Shown here piece by piece: positions 1 through 8,487 of a stretch of 64,000 nucleotides of DNA. The number at the start of each line of letters is the position of its first letter. The first letter of the stretch is position 1. The DNA lies in the NCBI GenBank assembly GCA_009841145.1, contig VXMJ01000020.1, positions 87,128 through 151,127 on the forward strand, written 5' to 3'. Source of the DNA: Caldilineaceae bacterium SB0661_bin_34 (GTDB lineage Bacteria; Chloroflexota; Anaerolineae; Caldilineales; Caldilineaceae). The translations under genes were made by a program, and so were the position numbers. Under the pieces are notes generated by a model. It did no database searches, was not told the DNA's origin, and was given only the letters and a program-made list of their open reading frames with translations.

Positions 1-45
1 GTACCCGCGTGGCCAAGTGAATCTCCGGTTTCGATGCCATGGCAC

Positions 46-921
46 TCAGGAAGCAAGAAGCTCGTGTTCGATGAAATCGGCCAGGGCCGGCAACTGCCAG
101 CCCGTGTCCGGGCGCTGGACGGCAAAGACGTCGGTGGCATTGCCCACGGCGGCCACCTGTCCAAAGTGCTGGCTGCGTCGACCAAGGCCATCCAGGAACG
201 ACTGGTTGAAAGTGTACTTCACAAGCGTCCTCAGTTTCGCCACGGCATCCAGCTTGCGCATGCGCACGCGGTCCACGGCGGACGGCTCCAGCAACACGGC
301 GGCCTTCAGGGGCAGCCGCCGGCGGTGGAACCGATCATGGCTGAGAATGCTCAATTTGGCCTCGCCGGGACGGACCCGGGCCACGCCGGCCTGCGGCTGG
401 TCCAGATGTTCCGCGGCATCCAAGGCCAGTTTCAACTGCGGGAATCCCGGCACCACTTCGGGTCGGCCGCTGTCCAGCACAATGGGCGCAATGTCGTCGG
501 CCTGGAGGGGATGGCCCCTGCGCACCAGCTCCGCGGCCAGGGTCGACTTGCCGGCACCGGAGGGCCCCATGAACAGGACGGCTCCGTCGTGCGCCGCAAC
601 CGCGCTGGCATGCATGGGCAGAATGTCCCTCTGCAACAGCAAGGCCGTCATGACGATGGACAGGAACGTGTAGCGGACCTCGTCGTCGTGCACCCAGGGA
701 ACGCGCTGCAGGACGATGCGGCGACCGTCGCTGACCAGTGCCCGCGTGACACCGGTCTTGTTGTACAGGAAAGCCCCGTCAACAAACTGGATCTGATTCC
801 AAGAGCCGTTGAACACCGGTTGGGTGATGGACGGCACAGGTCCGTAAACCACCTCCACATCCGGTTCCGACGGGGGGATCGCAAACAACTCGGGGCAGGG
901 AAAGGGGGTGACGAACACCAA
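46..921 (-). CDS. HPr kinase-like P-loop protein
   Basis: The protein has a P-loop GPSGAGKST at residues 119-127, preceded by an LPMHASAVAAHDGAVLFMG stretch typical of HPr kinase/phosphorylase C-terminal domains and of the HPrK-like kinases found beside peptide-modifying clusters. A DD pair (about residue 142) follows. It probably phosphorylates a protein or peptide serine; the substrate is unknown. It is the last gene of a minus-strand run that begins with a MacAB-like transporter. The nominal start is a TTG at 921. The frame stays open upstream with protein-like sequence (LALFDPDRGRHLP and further) but without ATG, GTG or TTG, so the true N-terminus may lie nearer the ABC gene stop at 1029 or use an unusual start. 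The family call is fairly safe; the role is inferred. Confidence 0.7.
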   Translation of the reverse strand: MVFVTPFPCPELFAIPPSEPDVEVVYGPVPSITQPVFNGSWNQIQFVDGAFLYNKTGVTRALVSDGRRIVLQRVPWVHDDEVRYTFLSIVMTALLLQRDILPMHASAVAAHDGAVLFMGPSGAGKSTLAAELVRRGHPLQADDIAPIVLDSGRPEVVPGFPQLKLALDAAEHLDQPQAGVARVRPGEAKLSILSHDRFHRRRLPLKAAVLLEPSAVDRVRMRKLDAVAKLRTLVKYTFNQSFLDGLGRRSQHFGQVAAVGNATDVFAVQRPDTGWQLPALADFIEHELLAS

Positions 922-1028
922 CCCGAACGCCTCGTGGAAATGCCGCCCGCGGTCGAGCAGCGTGGGCAGGTGCCTGCCCCGGTCGGGATCGAACAGCGCC
1001 AGCCCGTCAGGCCTGGCGGCGTTGGCGT

Positions 1029-1877
1029 TCAGGACTCGGTTGGCCCGGATGGTGGGTCCGGCGCCTCTTCGGTGTCGGCCGCGGCCGCCTGCACGTCGGC
1101 GACAGGCAGGACCCTGACATCGGCAGGATTGGGAATCGCGGGATCCCGTTCCCGGACGGTCGGCTGTTGTTCAGCGATCGCGCCATCGCTGAGATACAGA
1201 ATTTCATCGACGTATTCATCGGACAGGCCGTCGTGCGTGACCATGAGCACCGTCACCTGCTGCTCGCGCACAATCTTCTGGAACAGGCCCAGGATTTCGC
1301 GGGCCGTCTGCGTATCGAGTTCCCCGGTGGGCTCGTCCGCCAGAATCAACCGGGGGGAGTTGGCCAGGGAGCGGGCGATCGCCACGCGCTGCTGCTGTCC
1401 GCCGGACAGTTCGAAGGGCCGATGGTGCATCCAGCGCGTCAGCCCCACGAGTTCGAGACACTCCACGGCCTTGGCCCGGCGCTGTCGGCCCTTGACACCC
1501 GACATCCGCAGCATCAGCTCCACGTTCTCGTAGGCGGAGAGCGACGGCATGAGACCAAAGGACTGGAAGACGAAACCGACCGTCATGCGCCGCCACATGG
1601 TGAGCTTGCGTTCGGTCCACTGGTCAATGGATTCACCGAAGATCCGGACCACGCCGGAGGTGGGCGTATCCAGGCCGCCAATGCAGTTAAGCAGGGTGGT
1701 CTTGCCGCTGCCGGAGCGGCCCTTGAGGGACATGTAGCGTCCCTCCGGCACCACCAGATTGACGCCGCGCAGGGCCGGAATGTCCTGTCCCCCCATGCGG
1801 TAGGTGCGGGTCAGTTCCTCCGTCAGGATGGCGGGGACGGTGCCCTCCATATCGTGGTCGCCGTTCATGTCCGTCAT
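1029..1877 (-). CDS. ABC transporter ATP-binding protein, MacB/LolD type
   Basis: This is a cytoplasmic ATPase that would power the FtsX-type permease at 2938-5832. Visible motifs are Walker A GRSGSGKTT (residues 53-61), Q-loop near FVFQSFG (103-109), signature LSGGQQQR (157-164), Walker B LILADEPTGELD (177-188) and H-loop T-H-D at 214-216. The LADEPTGELD form and the length (282 aa) are typical of the LolD/MacB/FtsE clade. Its ATG overlaps the stop of the preceding ATPase gene by 4 bases (1874-1877), so the two are translationally coupled and may form a heterodimer. The last ~35 residues, rich in A, E and P, are a low-complexity tail. Confidence 0.93.
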   Translation of the reverse strand: MTDMNGDHDMEGTVPAILTEELTRTYRMGGQDIPALRGVNLVVPEGRYMSLKGRSGSGKTTLLNCIGGLDTPTSGVVRIFGESIDQWTERKLTMWRRMTVGFVFQSFGLMPSLSAYENVELMLRMSGVKGRQRRAKAVECLELVGLTRWMHHRPFELSGGQQQRVAIARSLANSPRLILADEPTGELDTQTAREILGLFQKIVREQQVTVLMVTHDGLSDEYVDEILYLSDGAIAEQQPTVRERDPAIPNPADVRVLPVADVQAAAADTEEAPDPPSGPTES

Positions 1878-2926
1878 TCCTGTCCTGTGTCGACTTCGCC
1901 CGCCCCGGTCTCGGCCGGCCGCCGACGTCGTCCGAACATGCGGCCGAAGAAACCGCGGCGCCGGGTACCCATCGTGGCTTCCTCCAGGAACCGGCGCTCA
2001 TCCTCCAAGTGCGCCTCCAGTTCCGGAGCGTCAATGTGCTCTTCGGCCGGCCGGATGAGGATGCCCTCGTCGGAAATGTCGATGGTGGCCCGGCCCTTGA
2101 TCGAGAAGTGCTCCAGTACTTCCTTGGGAATTGTCAGGCGGCCGGCGGAGTCCAGAATGACCAGTTCATCGAAGGCCATGCCCGGTTCGCTCTCCTCATC
2201 GGTCTCCTCGTCGAACACCATCTGGCGCCGCGTCTCACTGGCCAGCATGCCGTCGCGGATGGCCACCACCCGGTTGACCTGACGCGCGATTTCCGGATCA
2301 TGGCTCACGATCATGGTCGTGAGGTTGAACTCCTGGTTGAGGTGGGCAATCGTGTCGTAGATCATCTGGGCCGTTGCCGAATCCACCTCGCCCGTCGGCT
2401 CATCGGCCAAGAGCAGTACTGGATCGTTGGCCAGGGCCACCGCAATCGCCACGCGCTGCTGTTCGCCGCCCGACAGTTCCCGCAACGAATGCCGCATGCG
2501 ATCCCCGAGGCCGACGGCCGCCAGCAGGTACTCGGATCGCTCCCGCTTCACGCGGCCGCCGATGCCGGCCAGCGTCATGGGCAGCTTGACGTTCTCGATG
2601 GCGTTAAGGTAGGGCACCAGATTGCGCGCGCTCTGCTGCCAGACGAACCCAACCTGTTCCCGGCGGTACCGGTTGAGGCCGCGGTCGGAGAGCTTCAGAA
2701 GGTCAGTGTCAGCCACCTTGACCTGGCCGGCCGTGGGACGGTCCAGGCCGCCCAGAATGCTCATGAGGGTGGACTTGCCGGAGCCTGACACGCCCACGAT
2801 GCCCATCAATTCGCCCTCGCCAACCGTCAGGTTGAGGCCCTGCAGGGCCACCACCTCCAGATCGGCCATCTTGTAGATCTTGACCAGGCCGTCGCAGGCG
2901 ATGTAGTTGTGGATATTGCCAGACAT
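1874..2926 (-). CDS. ABC ATPase fused to a C-terminal AbrB-like domain
   Basis: Residues 1-230 are a complete MacB/LolD-type ATPase: Walker A GVSGSGKST (45-53), signature LSGGEQQR (151-158), Walker B LLLADEPTGEVD (171-182), H-loop SHD (208-210). Beyond an acidic linker (239-249) comes a stretch, about residues 255-295, with the pattern of SpoVT/AbrB swapped-hairpin domains: LDSAGRLTIPKEVLEHF, then a short beta-rich GRATIDISDEGILIRPA. A basic/acidic tail (RRRGFFGRMFGRRRR) ends the protein. AbrB-like domains dimerise and often bind DNA, so the fusion could dimerise the ATPase or link transport to transcription; this is inference. The gene starts 11 bases after the permease stop and overlaps the next ATPase gene by 4. 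Confidence 0.88.
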   Translation of the reverse strand: MSGNIHNYIACDGLVKIYKMADLEVVALQGLNLTVGEGELMGIVGVSGSGKSTLMSILGGLDRPTAGQVKVADTDLLKLSDRGLNRYRREQVGFVWQQSARNLVPYLNAIENVKLPMTLAGIGGRVKRERSEYLLAAVGLGDRMRHSLRELSGGEQQRVAIAVALANDPVLLLADEPTGEVDSATAQMIYDTIAHLNQEFNLTTMIVSHDPEIARQVNRVVAIRDGMLASETRRQMVFDEETDEESEPGMAFDELVILDSAGRLTIPKEVLEHFSIKGRATIDISDEGILIRPAEEHIDAPELEAHLEDERRFLEEATMGTRRRGFFGRMFGRRRRPAETGAGEVDTGQE

Positions 2927-2937
2927 GGTCCACTCCG

Positions 2938-5832
2938 TCAGACGGTTTCACCCAGCTTGATGGCTTGGAAAATCCGCATGCGCAGCAGCGAAACCACCAG
3001 GGCCATGAGCGCCGAGACGAAGAGGAGTCCAAACAGGGCGTAGACGCGGGTGATGGCGTCCCAGGCGATGTTCACCTGATAGGGCGGCGTCACGTCCTCC
3101 GGGCTGGTACCCACCTGCAGGTAGGGGATGAAGGAATCGCTCATGAAGTAGCCCAGCAGGGTTCCGATGCCGATGCCGACACCAATCAGGAACGCCAGTT
3201 CCCAGGCCAGGAACAGACTCATCTGCCGGCGCGACAATCCGACCGCACGCAGGGTGCCCAGTTCGATGAAGCGGCGGCGGAAGGAAAACAGCGTATACAG
3301 CAGGAACCCCAGAATGGTCAGGATGGCAGACGCCACGAAGCCGACCGACAGGACCCCGAACAAACCCTGGCGCTGCGGCTGCGCCTGCTCGGACGCGATG
3401 TTCTGCCGCGCCGAATAGTAGTTGAGGACATTGATGTCGAACTTGTACAGGTCGCGCTGCATGATTTCGAAGTCGGTGTTGGGCAGCGTCTCAACCAGCA
3501 CGTCGTACGGGAACTGGCCACCCATGATTTCGAACAGGTAGTCCAGGTTCCCGACGATCAGGGCACCATCCTCCGGGTACCAGCCCGGGAAGTAGTCGAA
3601 CTCGCCCAGAACCGTCATGTCCGCCTCGCCCCGCATCCCGTAGCGGATGAAGCGCATGCGCACCGTGTCCCCGACCCGAATTGTGTTGCGTCGCATGAAC
3701 GGCCCATGCATGAGCACGCCGGCCGAATCAAGCGCCAGCGAATTCATCAGCGAGCCGAGGTTGGCGGAGGCAAAGTCGCTGCGCCAGAAGGCCACGGTCG
3801 GGAAATCCAAGCGGTCGAGGCCGCGGTACTGCACGGGCCGCCAGTCCCCCTGCAGCTGGATGGCCGCCTCAAACTCGGCCAGACGCGTCGCCTTGGTGAT
3901 GTTCTCGTGCCGAAGGTGCTCCGACACCGGCACAAAGGTCCAGCTCTGCTGGGCATTCGGATCCGCCAGAACCGCATCTCCGCCGCCCCCGCCTGGCGCC
4001 CCACCGCCGGCGTCGGGGAAGTAGCCCAGTTCCACCAGGCGGGAGTTGGCGCCCACCTCGTAGTGGATCTGGTCCCACAGGTGGTTGTCCAGGGTTTGGG
4101 CCAGTGAGGTCGTGAAGGTGGACAGGGACAGGGTCAGGACCAGCAGCACCATGGGCGCCGTGTAGAGGCCGCGGTTGCGCGACAGATGCCGCGTCGCCAG
4201 CAGGATGCCAACCCCGCGCGTGCGGGACACGATCCAGGCCAACAGGGCCATGAAATAGGGCAGGAAGCGCAGGGCCACCAGGGTCAGGGCAAAGAGCCCC
4301 AGGGCCGGCACCAGGAACAACAGCGGATTGTCGAAGAGCGTGGCGCCGGTCAAGGGACCAGGCCCGGCGATGTTGCCCTGCTGCTGCAGCAGGTAGATGC
4401 CGTAGGCCGCGGGCACCAACAGGAAAACGTCCATGTAGGCGCGCTGCCACCAGGGCGGTCGCAACGTGCGCGCCTGTTCCTGCTTGTAGGTCACGATAGT
4501 GAAGCGGGAAGCCCCGACGGTTGGCAGCAGCTGGGCCACAACCGTCACGGCCACGGCGAACCCGCCGATGCGCCAGGTGTTGGCGTTGAACACGAGCCGC
4601 AGATCGGCATCGGTTGCAAAGTTGAGGAACGTCTGCGTCGAGCCGATGATCTGGGCCACGAAGGGAGCGCCGTAGTAGGCCGCCGCCAACGCGATGCCGG
4701 CCAACAGCACCGATTCGATGAAGGAAATGCCGACCACCTGCATGGAGGTGGCGCCACGGCTGCGCAGGACCGCCACCTCGTTGCGCTGGCGCGCCACGGA
4801 CAGGCCGACCACGAGGCCGATGAAGGCCAACAGCAGCCCCATGATGGGAACGCTGAAGGCATAGAGCAGGACCGTCAGCTGGCCCGACTGCAACTGGTAG
4901 CGATCGAGGGCATCGCTGGGAGAGACCCCGAGTCGGGTATTGGACAGCAGCGCGGCCGTCTCCTGCTCCACTTCCGTGGTGTTGGCGATGAGCTGGGGCA
5001 CGGTGGATGCCGTGACATCCGTGCCGTCCATGATCAGGTACCACAGTCCCAGATAAACATCGTTGGCGTAGGTCGGGGCAATCCGGCTGACATAGGTCTG
5101 CTCCGGGATGATCAGGACCGTCTCGAAGGTGTTCGGGTTGTAGAACCAGAACTCGCTGGTTGGGTCCCGCGGTTCCCAGACCCCCGTCACCACCACCGGC
5201 ACCTGGATGGTGCGCGTGCCCTCGTCGGTACGGGCGCGGCGGAAGGTCATGAAGTTCTCGCCGCTCTGAATCCCGATTTCGTCGGCCATGGCCGCGGAAA
5301 TCAGGACCTCGATCGGAACGGTCGGATCACCGGAGGTGGTCGGATCCGGGAACCGGCCCTCCACGATGTCGATGTTGTTCTCGAAGTCGGTGACGAACCC
5401 GAAACTGACCCACTCGAGCGGATCGGTGATGTCCGAATAGACGATGTTGTCGGCCGGGAAGAGGCGCACATTGTCCGTCTTGAAGTGCCGGACAGTGCGC
5501 ACATGGGGCAGGCCCAGCTTGCCGGCAGCCGGACCGGACAGGTAGGTGTCAACCGGCTGCATGGCTTCCCACTCCTGGGCCCCGTAGGTGGAACCCACGT
5601 AGCGGAACATGTAGGAGAAGGGCGGCCGCCGGATGCTGCCGGTGCCCGCCGGCCCTTCCAGTTCGTCCTTGAGCAGCTTGTAGTAGACGGCATCCGCGTA
5701 GAGCGGAATGCTCATGATCAGGGAAATCGATACCATCAGGCCCACCAGAATCGCGACCGTCAGCCCGCGCTGGGCAAACAGCCGCTTCAGTGCGACCGCG
5801 AAAATGGATGTGTATCGATTGAAGAGCTTCAC
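2938..5832 (-). CDS. FtsX-like ABC permease, 964 aa
   Basis: This inner-membrane permease pairs with the two downstream ATPases. It has an N-terminal membrane segment (about residues 25-47), a large extracytoplasmic region (about 50-310), a block of membrane helices from about 320 to 580, a second extracytoplasmic region, and three C-terminal helices (about 815 to 950). Two copies of the FtsX coupling signature are visible: RQRNEVAVLRSRGAT after the second helix and RRRFIELGTLRAVGLSRRQM near residue 865. The duplicated architecture is that of large ABC3-type permeases, which move lipoproteins, peptides or drugs or act as mechanotransmitters rather than as pores. A glycine-rich loop (GGGAPGGGGG) lies in the second extracellular part. 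The substrate cannot be read from the sequence. Confidence 0.92.
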   Translation of the reverse strand: MKLFNRYTSIFAVALKRLFAQRGLTVAILVGLMVSISLIMSIPLYADAVYYKLLKDELEGPAGTGSIRRPPFSYMFRYVGSTYGAQEWEAMQPVDTYLSGPAAGKLGLPHVRTVRHFKTDNVRLFPADNIVYSDITDPLEWVSFGFVTDFENNIDIVEGRFPDPTTSGDPTVPIEVLISAAMADEIGIQSGENFMTFRRARTDEGTRTIQVPVVVTGVWEPRDPTSEFWFYNPNTFETVLIIPEQTYVSRIAPTYANDVYLGLWYLIMDGTDVTASTVPQLIANTTEVEQETAALLSNTRLGVSPSDALDRYQLQSGQLTVLLYAFSVPIMGLLLAFIGLVVGLSVARQRNEVAVLRSRGATSMQVVGISFIESVLLAGIALAAAYYGAPFVAQIIGSTQTFLNFATDADLRLVFNANTWRIGGFAVAVTVVAQLLPTVGASRFTIVTYKQEQARTLRPPWWQRAYMDVFLLVPAAYGIYLLQQQGNIAGPGPLTGATLFDNPLLFLVPALGLFALTLVALRFLPYFMALLAWIVSRTRGVGILLATRHLSRNRGLYTAPMVLLVLTLSLSTFTTSLAQTLDNHLWDQIHYEVGANSRLVELGYFPDAGGGAPGGGGGDAVLADPNAQQSWTFVPVSEHLRHENITKATRLAEFEAAIQLQGDWRPVQYRGLDRLDFPTVAFWRSDFASANLGSLMNSLALDSAGVLMHGPFMRRNTIRVGDTVRMRFIRYGMRGEADMTVLGEFDYFPGWYPEDGALIVGNLDYLFEIMGGQFPYDVLVETLPNTDFEIMQRDLYKFDINVLNYYSARQNIASEQAQPQRQGLFGVLSVGFVASAILTILGFLLYTLFSFRRRFIELGTLRAVGLSRRQMSLFLAWELAFLIGVGIGIGTLLGYFMSDSFIPYLQVGTSPEDVTPPYQVNIAWDAITRVYALFGLLFVSALMALVVSLLRMRIFQAIKLGETV

Positions 5833-5866
5833 GGCGAGAGCGCCCCGACCGTCCCACAGCCGGCGG

Positions 5867-7084
5867 CTAGGGACCGATGACCACGTCGTTGAGCTCCAGG
5901 CCCTCTACGATTTCAACCCTGTCAATGGTCTGGATGCCCACCTTGACATCCACGCGCTGGTCGCGGCCGTCCACACTCTTGACCACGAACCGGCGGCCGT
6001 CGAAGACGCGGATAGCCTGCGGCGGTAGCCAGAGAACGTTTTCCTTGCGCTCCAGCTCAGCCGAAACCCGCACCAGGTCCCCCAGCCGCATGCCGACGTC
6101 GGCCGCGGGCACGTTCAGCGAAATCCGGGTGGACTTGTCCAATTCCTCGACCGTGGCGCCGGAGCCGCCGCTGCCGTAGGGATAGGGGAGCTTGCGAATG
6201 CTGCCCGTGACCGGGTCGCCGGGGCGGCCCAGCAACAGGACGTTGACCGGCATTTCCTCGGCCAGGTCGGCCAGCTGGTTGCTGATCAGGTCGGCGGACA
6301 CCTCAAGGTCGTCCGGATCGGCCAGCACCACCACCGGCCGGAACTCTTCCACACCGCGGCCCACCGACAGCGACAGCGACAGGATCATGCCGTCGAAGGG
6401 GGCTATGATCTGTGAATCGGCCACGCGCTTGTCGATCCGCTCGAGGGCCAACTCGGCCTGGGCCACGTTGTTGACCAGGATGGGATCCACGGTCGTGCTG
6501 ATGTTGGCCAGTTCGAGCTGGGCCCGTTCGACGTTCTTGCGCTGGATGGCGATCTCAACCGAGCCTTCGGGTTGGGTGCGGATGGTCTCGATCAGGGCGA
6601 GTTCCGCGATGTCCAGGTTGATCTGGGCCATCGAGACCGCGAACTCCACCTCCTTTTGCACCGCGTCGAGGCCGGCCTGTGCACGCGCGAGGTCAAGCCG
6701 GCGCGCCTCCCGTTCGGCTTCCAGGCCCTCGATCTCGAGTTCGGCAATCACATCGCCGGCCTGGACCAGATCGTTGCGCGCGAAGTAGACGGCCTTGAGG
6801 CGGCCGGAGGTCCGGAAGAACAATCCTTCCTCGCGCACCGGCGCGATGCGGCCGTTGAATACCAGGTCCTTGACAATCTCCCCCTCCATCACCGTATAGG
6901 TCGGCTTGAGGGGCACGATGCGCGTTGGAATTGGCGTTGGGGTGGCTTCACTGGACGCCACCTCCGACGAACGGCCCTCCGGCAGCAGCGAGAACTCGCA
7001 ACCGGCGAGCAGCAAGCCGGCCAACAGGACCGGAATCAGGACGCGCACAGACAACCGTAGTTGTCCCAAGGGTTTTGAAGGCAT
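5867..7084 (-). CDS. MacA/HlyD-family periplasmic adaptor lipoprotein
   Basis: A signal peptide with lipobox LLAGC near residue 29 predicts a membrane-anchored lipoprotein. The rest follows the adaptor plan: a first beta strand block (EGEIVKDLVFNGRIAPV), a lipoyl half (NDLVQAGDVIAELE), a long alpha-helical hairpin (about residues 120-225, RRLDLARAQAGLDAVQKEV and onward), the second lipoyl half with FDGMILSLSLSVG, and a beta-barrel and membrane-proximal domain. MacA-type adaptors join FtsX-type permeases to form MacAB-like exporters. The gene is 34 bases upstream of the permease on the same strand and is likely co-transcribed. If the host is monoderm, as expected for Chloroflexota, the adaptor would act outside the membrane without a TolC partner. 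Confidence 0.88.
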   Translation of the reverse strand: MPSKPLGQLRLSVRVLIPVLLAGLLLAGCEFSLLPEGRSSEVASSEATPTPIPTRIVPLKPTYTVMEGEIVKDLVFNGRIAPVREEGLFFRTSGRLKAVYFARNDLVQAGDVIAELEIEGLEAEREARRLDLARAQAGLDAVQKEVEFAVSMAQINLDIAELALIETIRTQPEGSVEIAIQRKNVERAQLELANISTTVDPILVNNVAQAELALERIDKRVADSQIIAPFDGMILSLSLSVGRGVEEFRPVVVLADPDDLEVSADLISNQLADLAEEMPVNVLLLGRPGDPVTGSIRKLPYPYGSGGSGATVEELDKSTRISLNVPAADVGMRLGDLVRVSAELERKENVLWLPPQAIRVFDGRRFVVKSVDGRDQRVDVKVGIQTIDRVEIVEGLELNDVVIGP

Positions 7085-7098
7085 GGAATGATGGTCCC

Positions 7099-7422
7099 CT
7101 ACTGGACCACGGACTTGGGCGTGGCAAGGATCTTCTTCACATCGATCCCCTTCTTGCGGTCCAGCATCTCGTCGGCCAACGGCTTGAGTTCGTTCTTCCA
7201 GACACTGTCCTCGTAGACGGCCCGGTAGAGCTGGTCGCGCTGTTCATCACTTTCGAACCGGCGGATCCATACATACAGATCCTCTTCGTCCTCGCCGATG
7301 AAACTACCGACAACCACCATGCCCTTGGAGATCTGGAACGGGATGATCCTCTCGTCCATCACCTTGGCCCACTGGTCCAGCATGCCAGGCTTGGTGCGAT
7401 AGGTGCGTAGTTCAAAAAACAT
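7099..7422 (-). CDS. NIPSNAP family protein
   Basis: This small protein (107 aa) begins MFFELRTYRTKPGM, the hallmark of NIPSNAP-family dimeric ferredoxin-like (alpha/beta barrel) proteins. The middle has the matching YVWIRRFES followed by a helical stretch with the family W (VYEDSVWKN). An ORF extends 13 codons further upstream, but the family N-terminus aligns with the ATG at 7422. Function is unknown for the bacterial members; some act as small dimeric barrels. It lies 14 bases upstream of the adaptor gene and may be the first gene of the transporter operon. Confidence 0.82.
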   Translation of the reverse strand: MFFELRTYRTKPGMLDQWAKVMDERIIPFQISKGMVVVGSFIGEDEEDLYVWIRRFESDEQRDQLYRAVYEDSVWKNELKPLADEMLDRKKGIDVKKILATPKSVVQ

Positions 7423-7646
7423 GCAGGCAATCCTCTCCGTAAGTGCGCAGGCACCGGACACAACATGTCACACTGCCGCGGCAGGGCAGGACACGGCAAC
7501 CGATGCCGGACCGGGAACGGGGCAATGTCAATCGGCGCGATCGAACCAGCGGACAGCGTCGCGCGTGGCGGACTCTCGCCCAAGTCTACACCGAAAACAT
7601 CGATTCCGCTCAACCGACTCCCTAAATCGGTGTCGACTAAAGCGGT

Positions 7647-8027
7647 CTACAGCAGCGGCTGCTGGCGCTGAACGAGCTGGAACGGTGTGCCGTAGGGGTC
7701 GCGCAGGAAGAGCAGCCTGTCGCCGGCCGGCGAGGTTCGACCCGCAACCACTTCCGCACCCCCTTCCTCCAGCCGGGCCTGCTCCGCGTCCATGTCCCTG
7801 GTGGTGAAGGCAAAGTGGATGCTTTGGGGATCGATGTTTGCCCAGTCGGGAACCTCCGCCTCCGCCATGGCATAAATCTCCATCATGGCACCATCGTCGT
7901 CGGCCAGAAAGTGCATGAAAGGCGGTTCGTCGCTCTCCATGACGATGCGCATGCCCAGGTGCTCGCTCCACCATTGGGCAACCGCCTTGGCATCCTTGAC
8001 GTTGATGGCCGAATGTTCGAGTTTCAT
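7647..8027 (-). CDS. Glyoxalase/VOC superfamily protein
   Basis: The 126-aa product starts MKLEHSAINVKDAKAVAQWW and contains the two beta-alpha-beta-beta-beta halves of a vicinal oxygen chelate domain: metal ligand candidates are H5, E at MMEIYAM, H at SIHFAFTTRD and the terminal region RDPYGTPFQLVQ. Such proteins catalyse glyoxalase, dioxygenase or resistance reactions; the substrate cannot be told. An ORF extends 129 codons upstream, but the ATG at 8027 has a strong Shine-Dalgarno (GGCAGGAG) about ten bases before it and matches family length, so the longer start is rejected. Confidence 0.85.
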   Translation of the reverse strand: MKLEHSAINVKDAKAVAQWWSEHLGMRIVMESDEPPFMHFLADDDGAMMEIYAMAEAEVPDWANIDPQSIHFAFTTRDMDAEQARLEEGGAEVVAGRTSPAGDRLLFLRDPYGTPFQLVQRQQPLL

Positions 8028-8487
8028 GTAGGGAACTCCTGCCGCCACAACCTGCGGCATTGAAAACAGAACGGACTCTGCTTGTCGGGGTAACGGTTCA
8101 TTGTAGGTTTGGCAAGGACCGCCGATCAAAACGATTGGCCAAGGATTCGCAGTAGGGTGACCACCAGGGGCTCCCGGCGCCACCGGCCAACCACGCTTGA
8201 CGAGGCACGGTGCCCGCGGTCTTGTGCAGTCCCGAACCAGCCGGATATCGCGCTGTAGGCAGTCTGTGGTTCCGCACCGCCGAGCAAGCCGATTCACGCA
8301 AGCCGCATCGAGTTGCTCCGGCTTCCGGATTGCGGGCCCCGGCCAGGATCGCCCGTTCGCGGACGGACAGACCAACTCCGGACCGAACCGCGTCCGGTTT
8401 CGGGCCGGGAACACTCCTACAATGTTCCGCCGTCATGTTGGCGGTCCCACGATTCGCCGCGTCCAACAGCACCATTCCTTTGTCCCG
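8028..8487. other. Divergent intergenic region
   Basis: About 460 bases lie between the divergent glyoxalase and glycosidase-like genes. Apart from the glyoxalase ribosome binding site (about 8030-8040) I see no gene, convincing promoter or repeat. Open frames crossing it have no family resemblance. Confidence 0.4.

Noticed and set aside
34-1533. Long plus-strand frames opposite the transporter genes (also 2965-4107, 4186-5880)
   Set aside because: They are antisense shadows of well-recognised minus-strand genes, with Arg/Gln/His-rich sequence and no family motifs.
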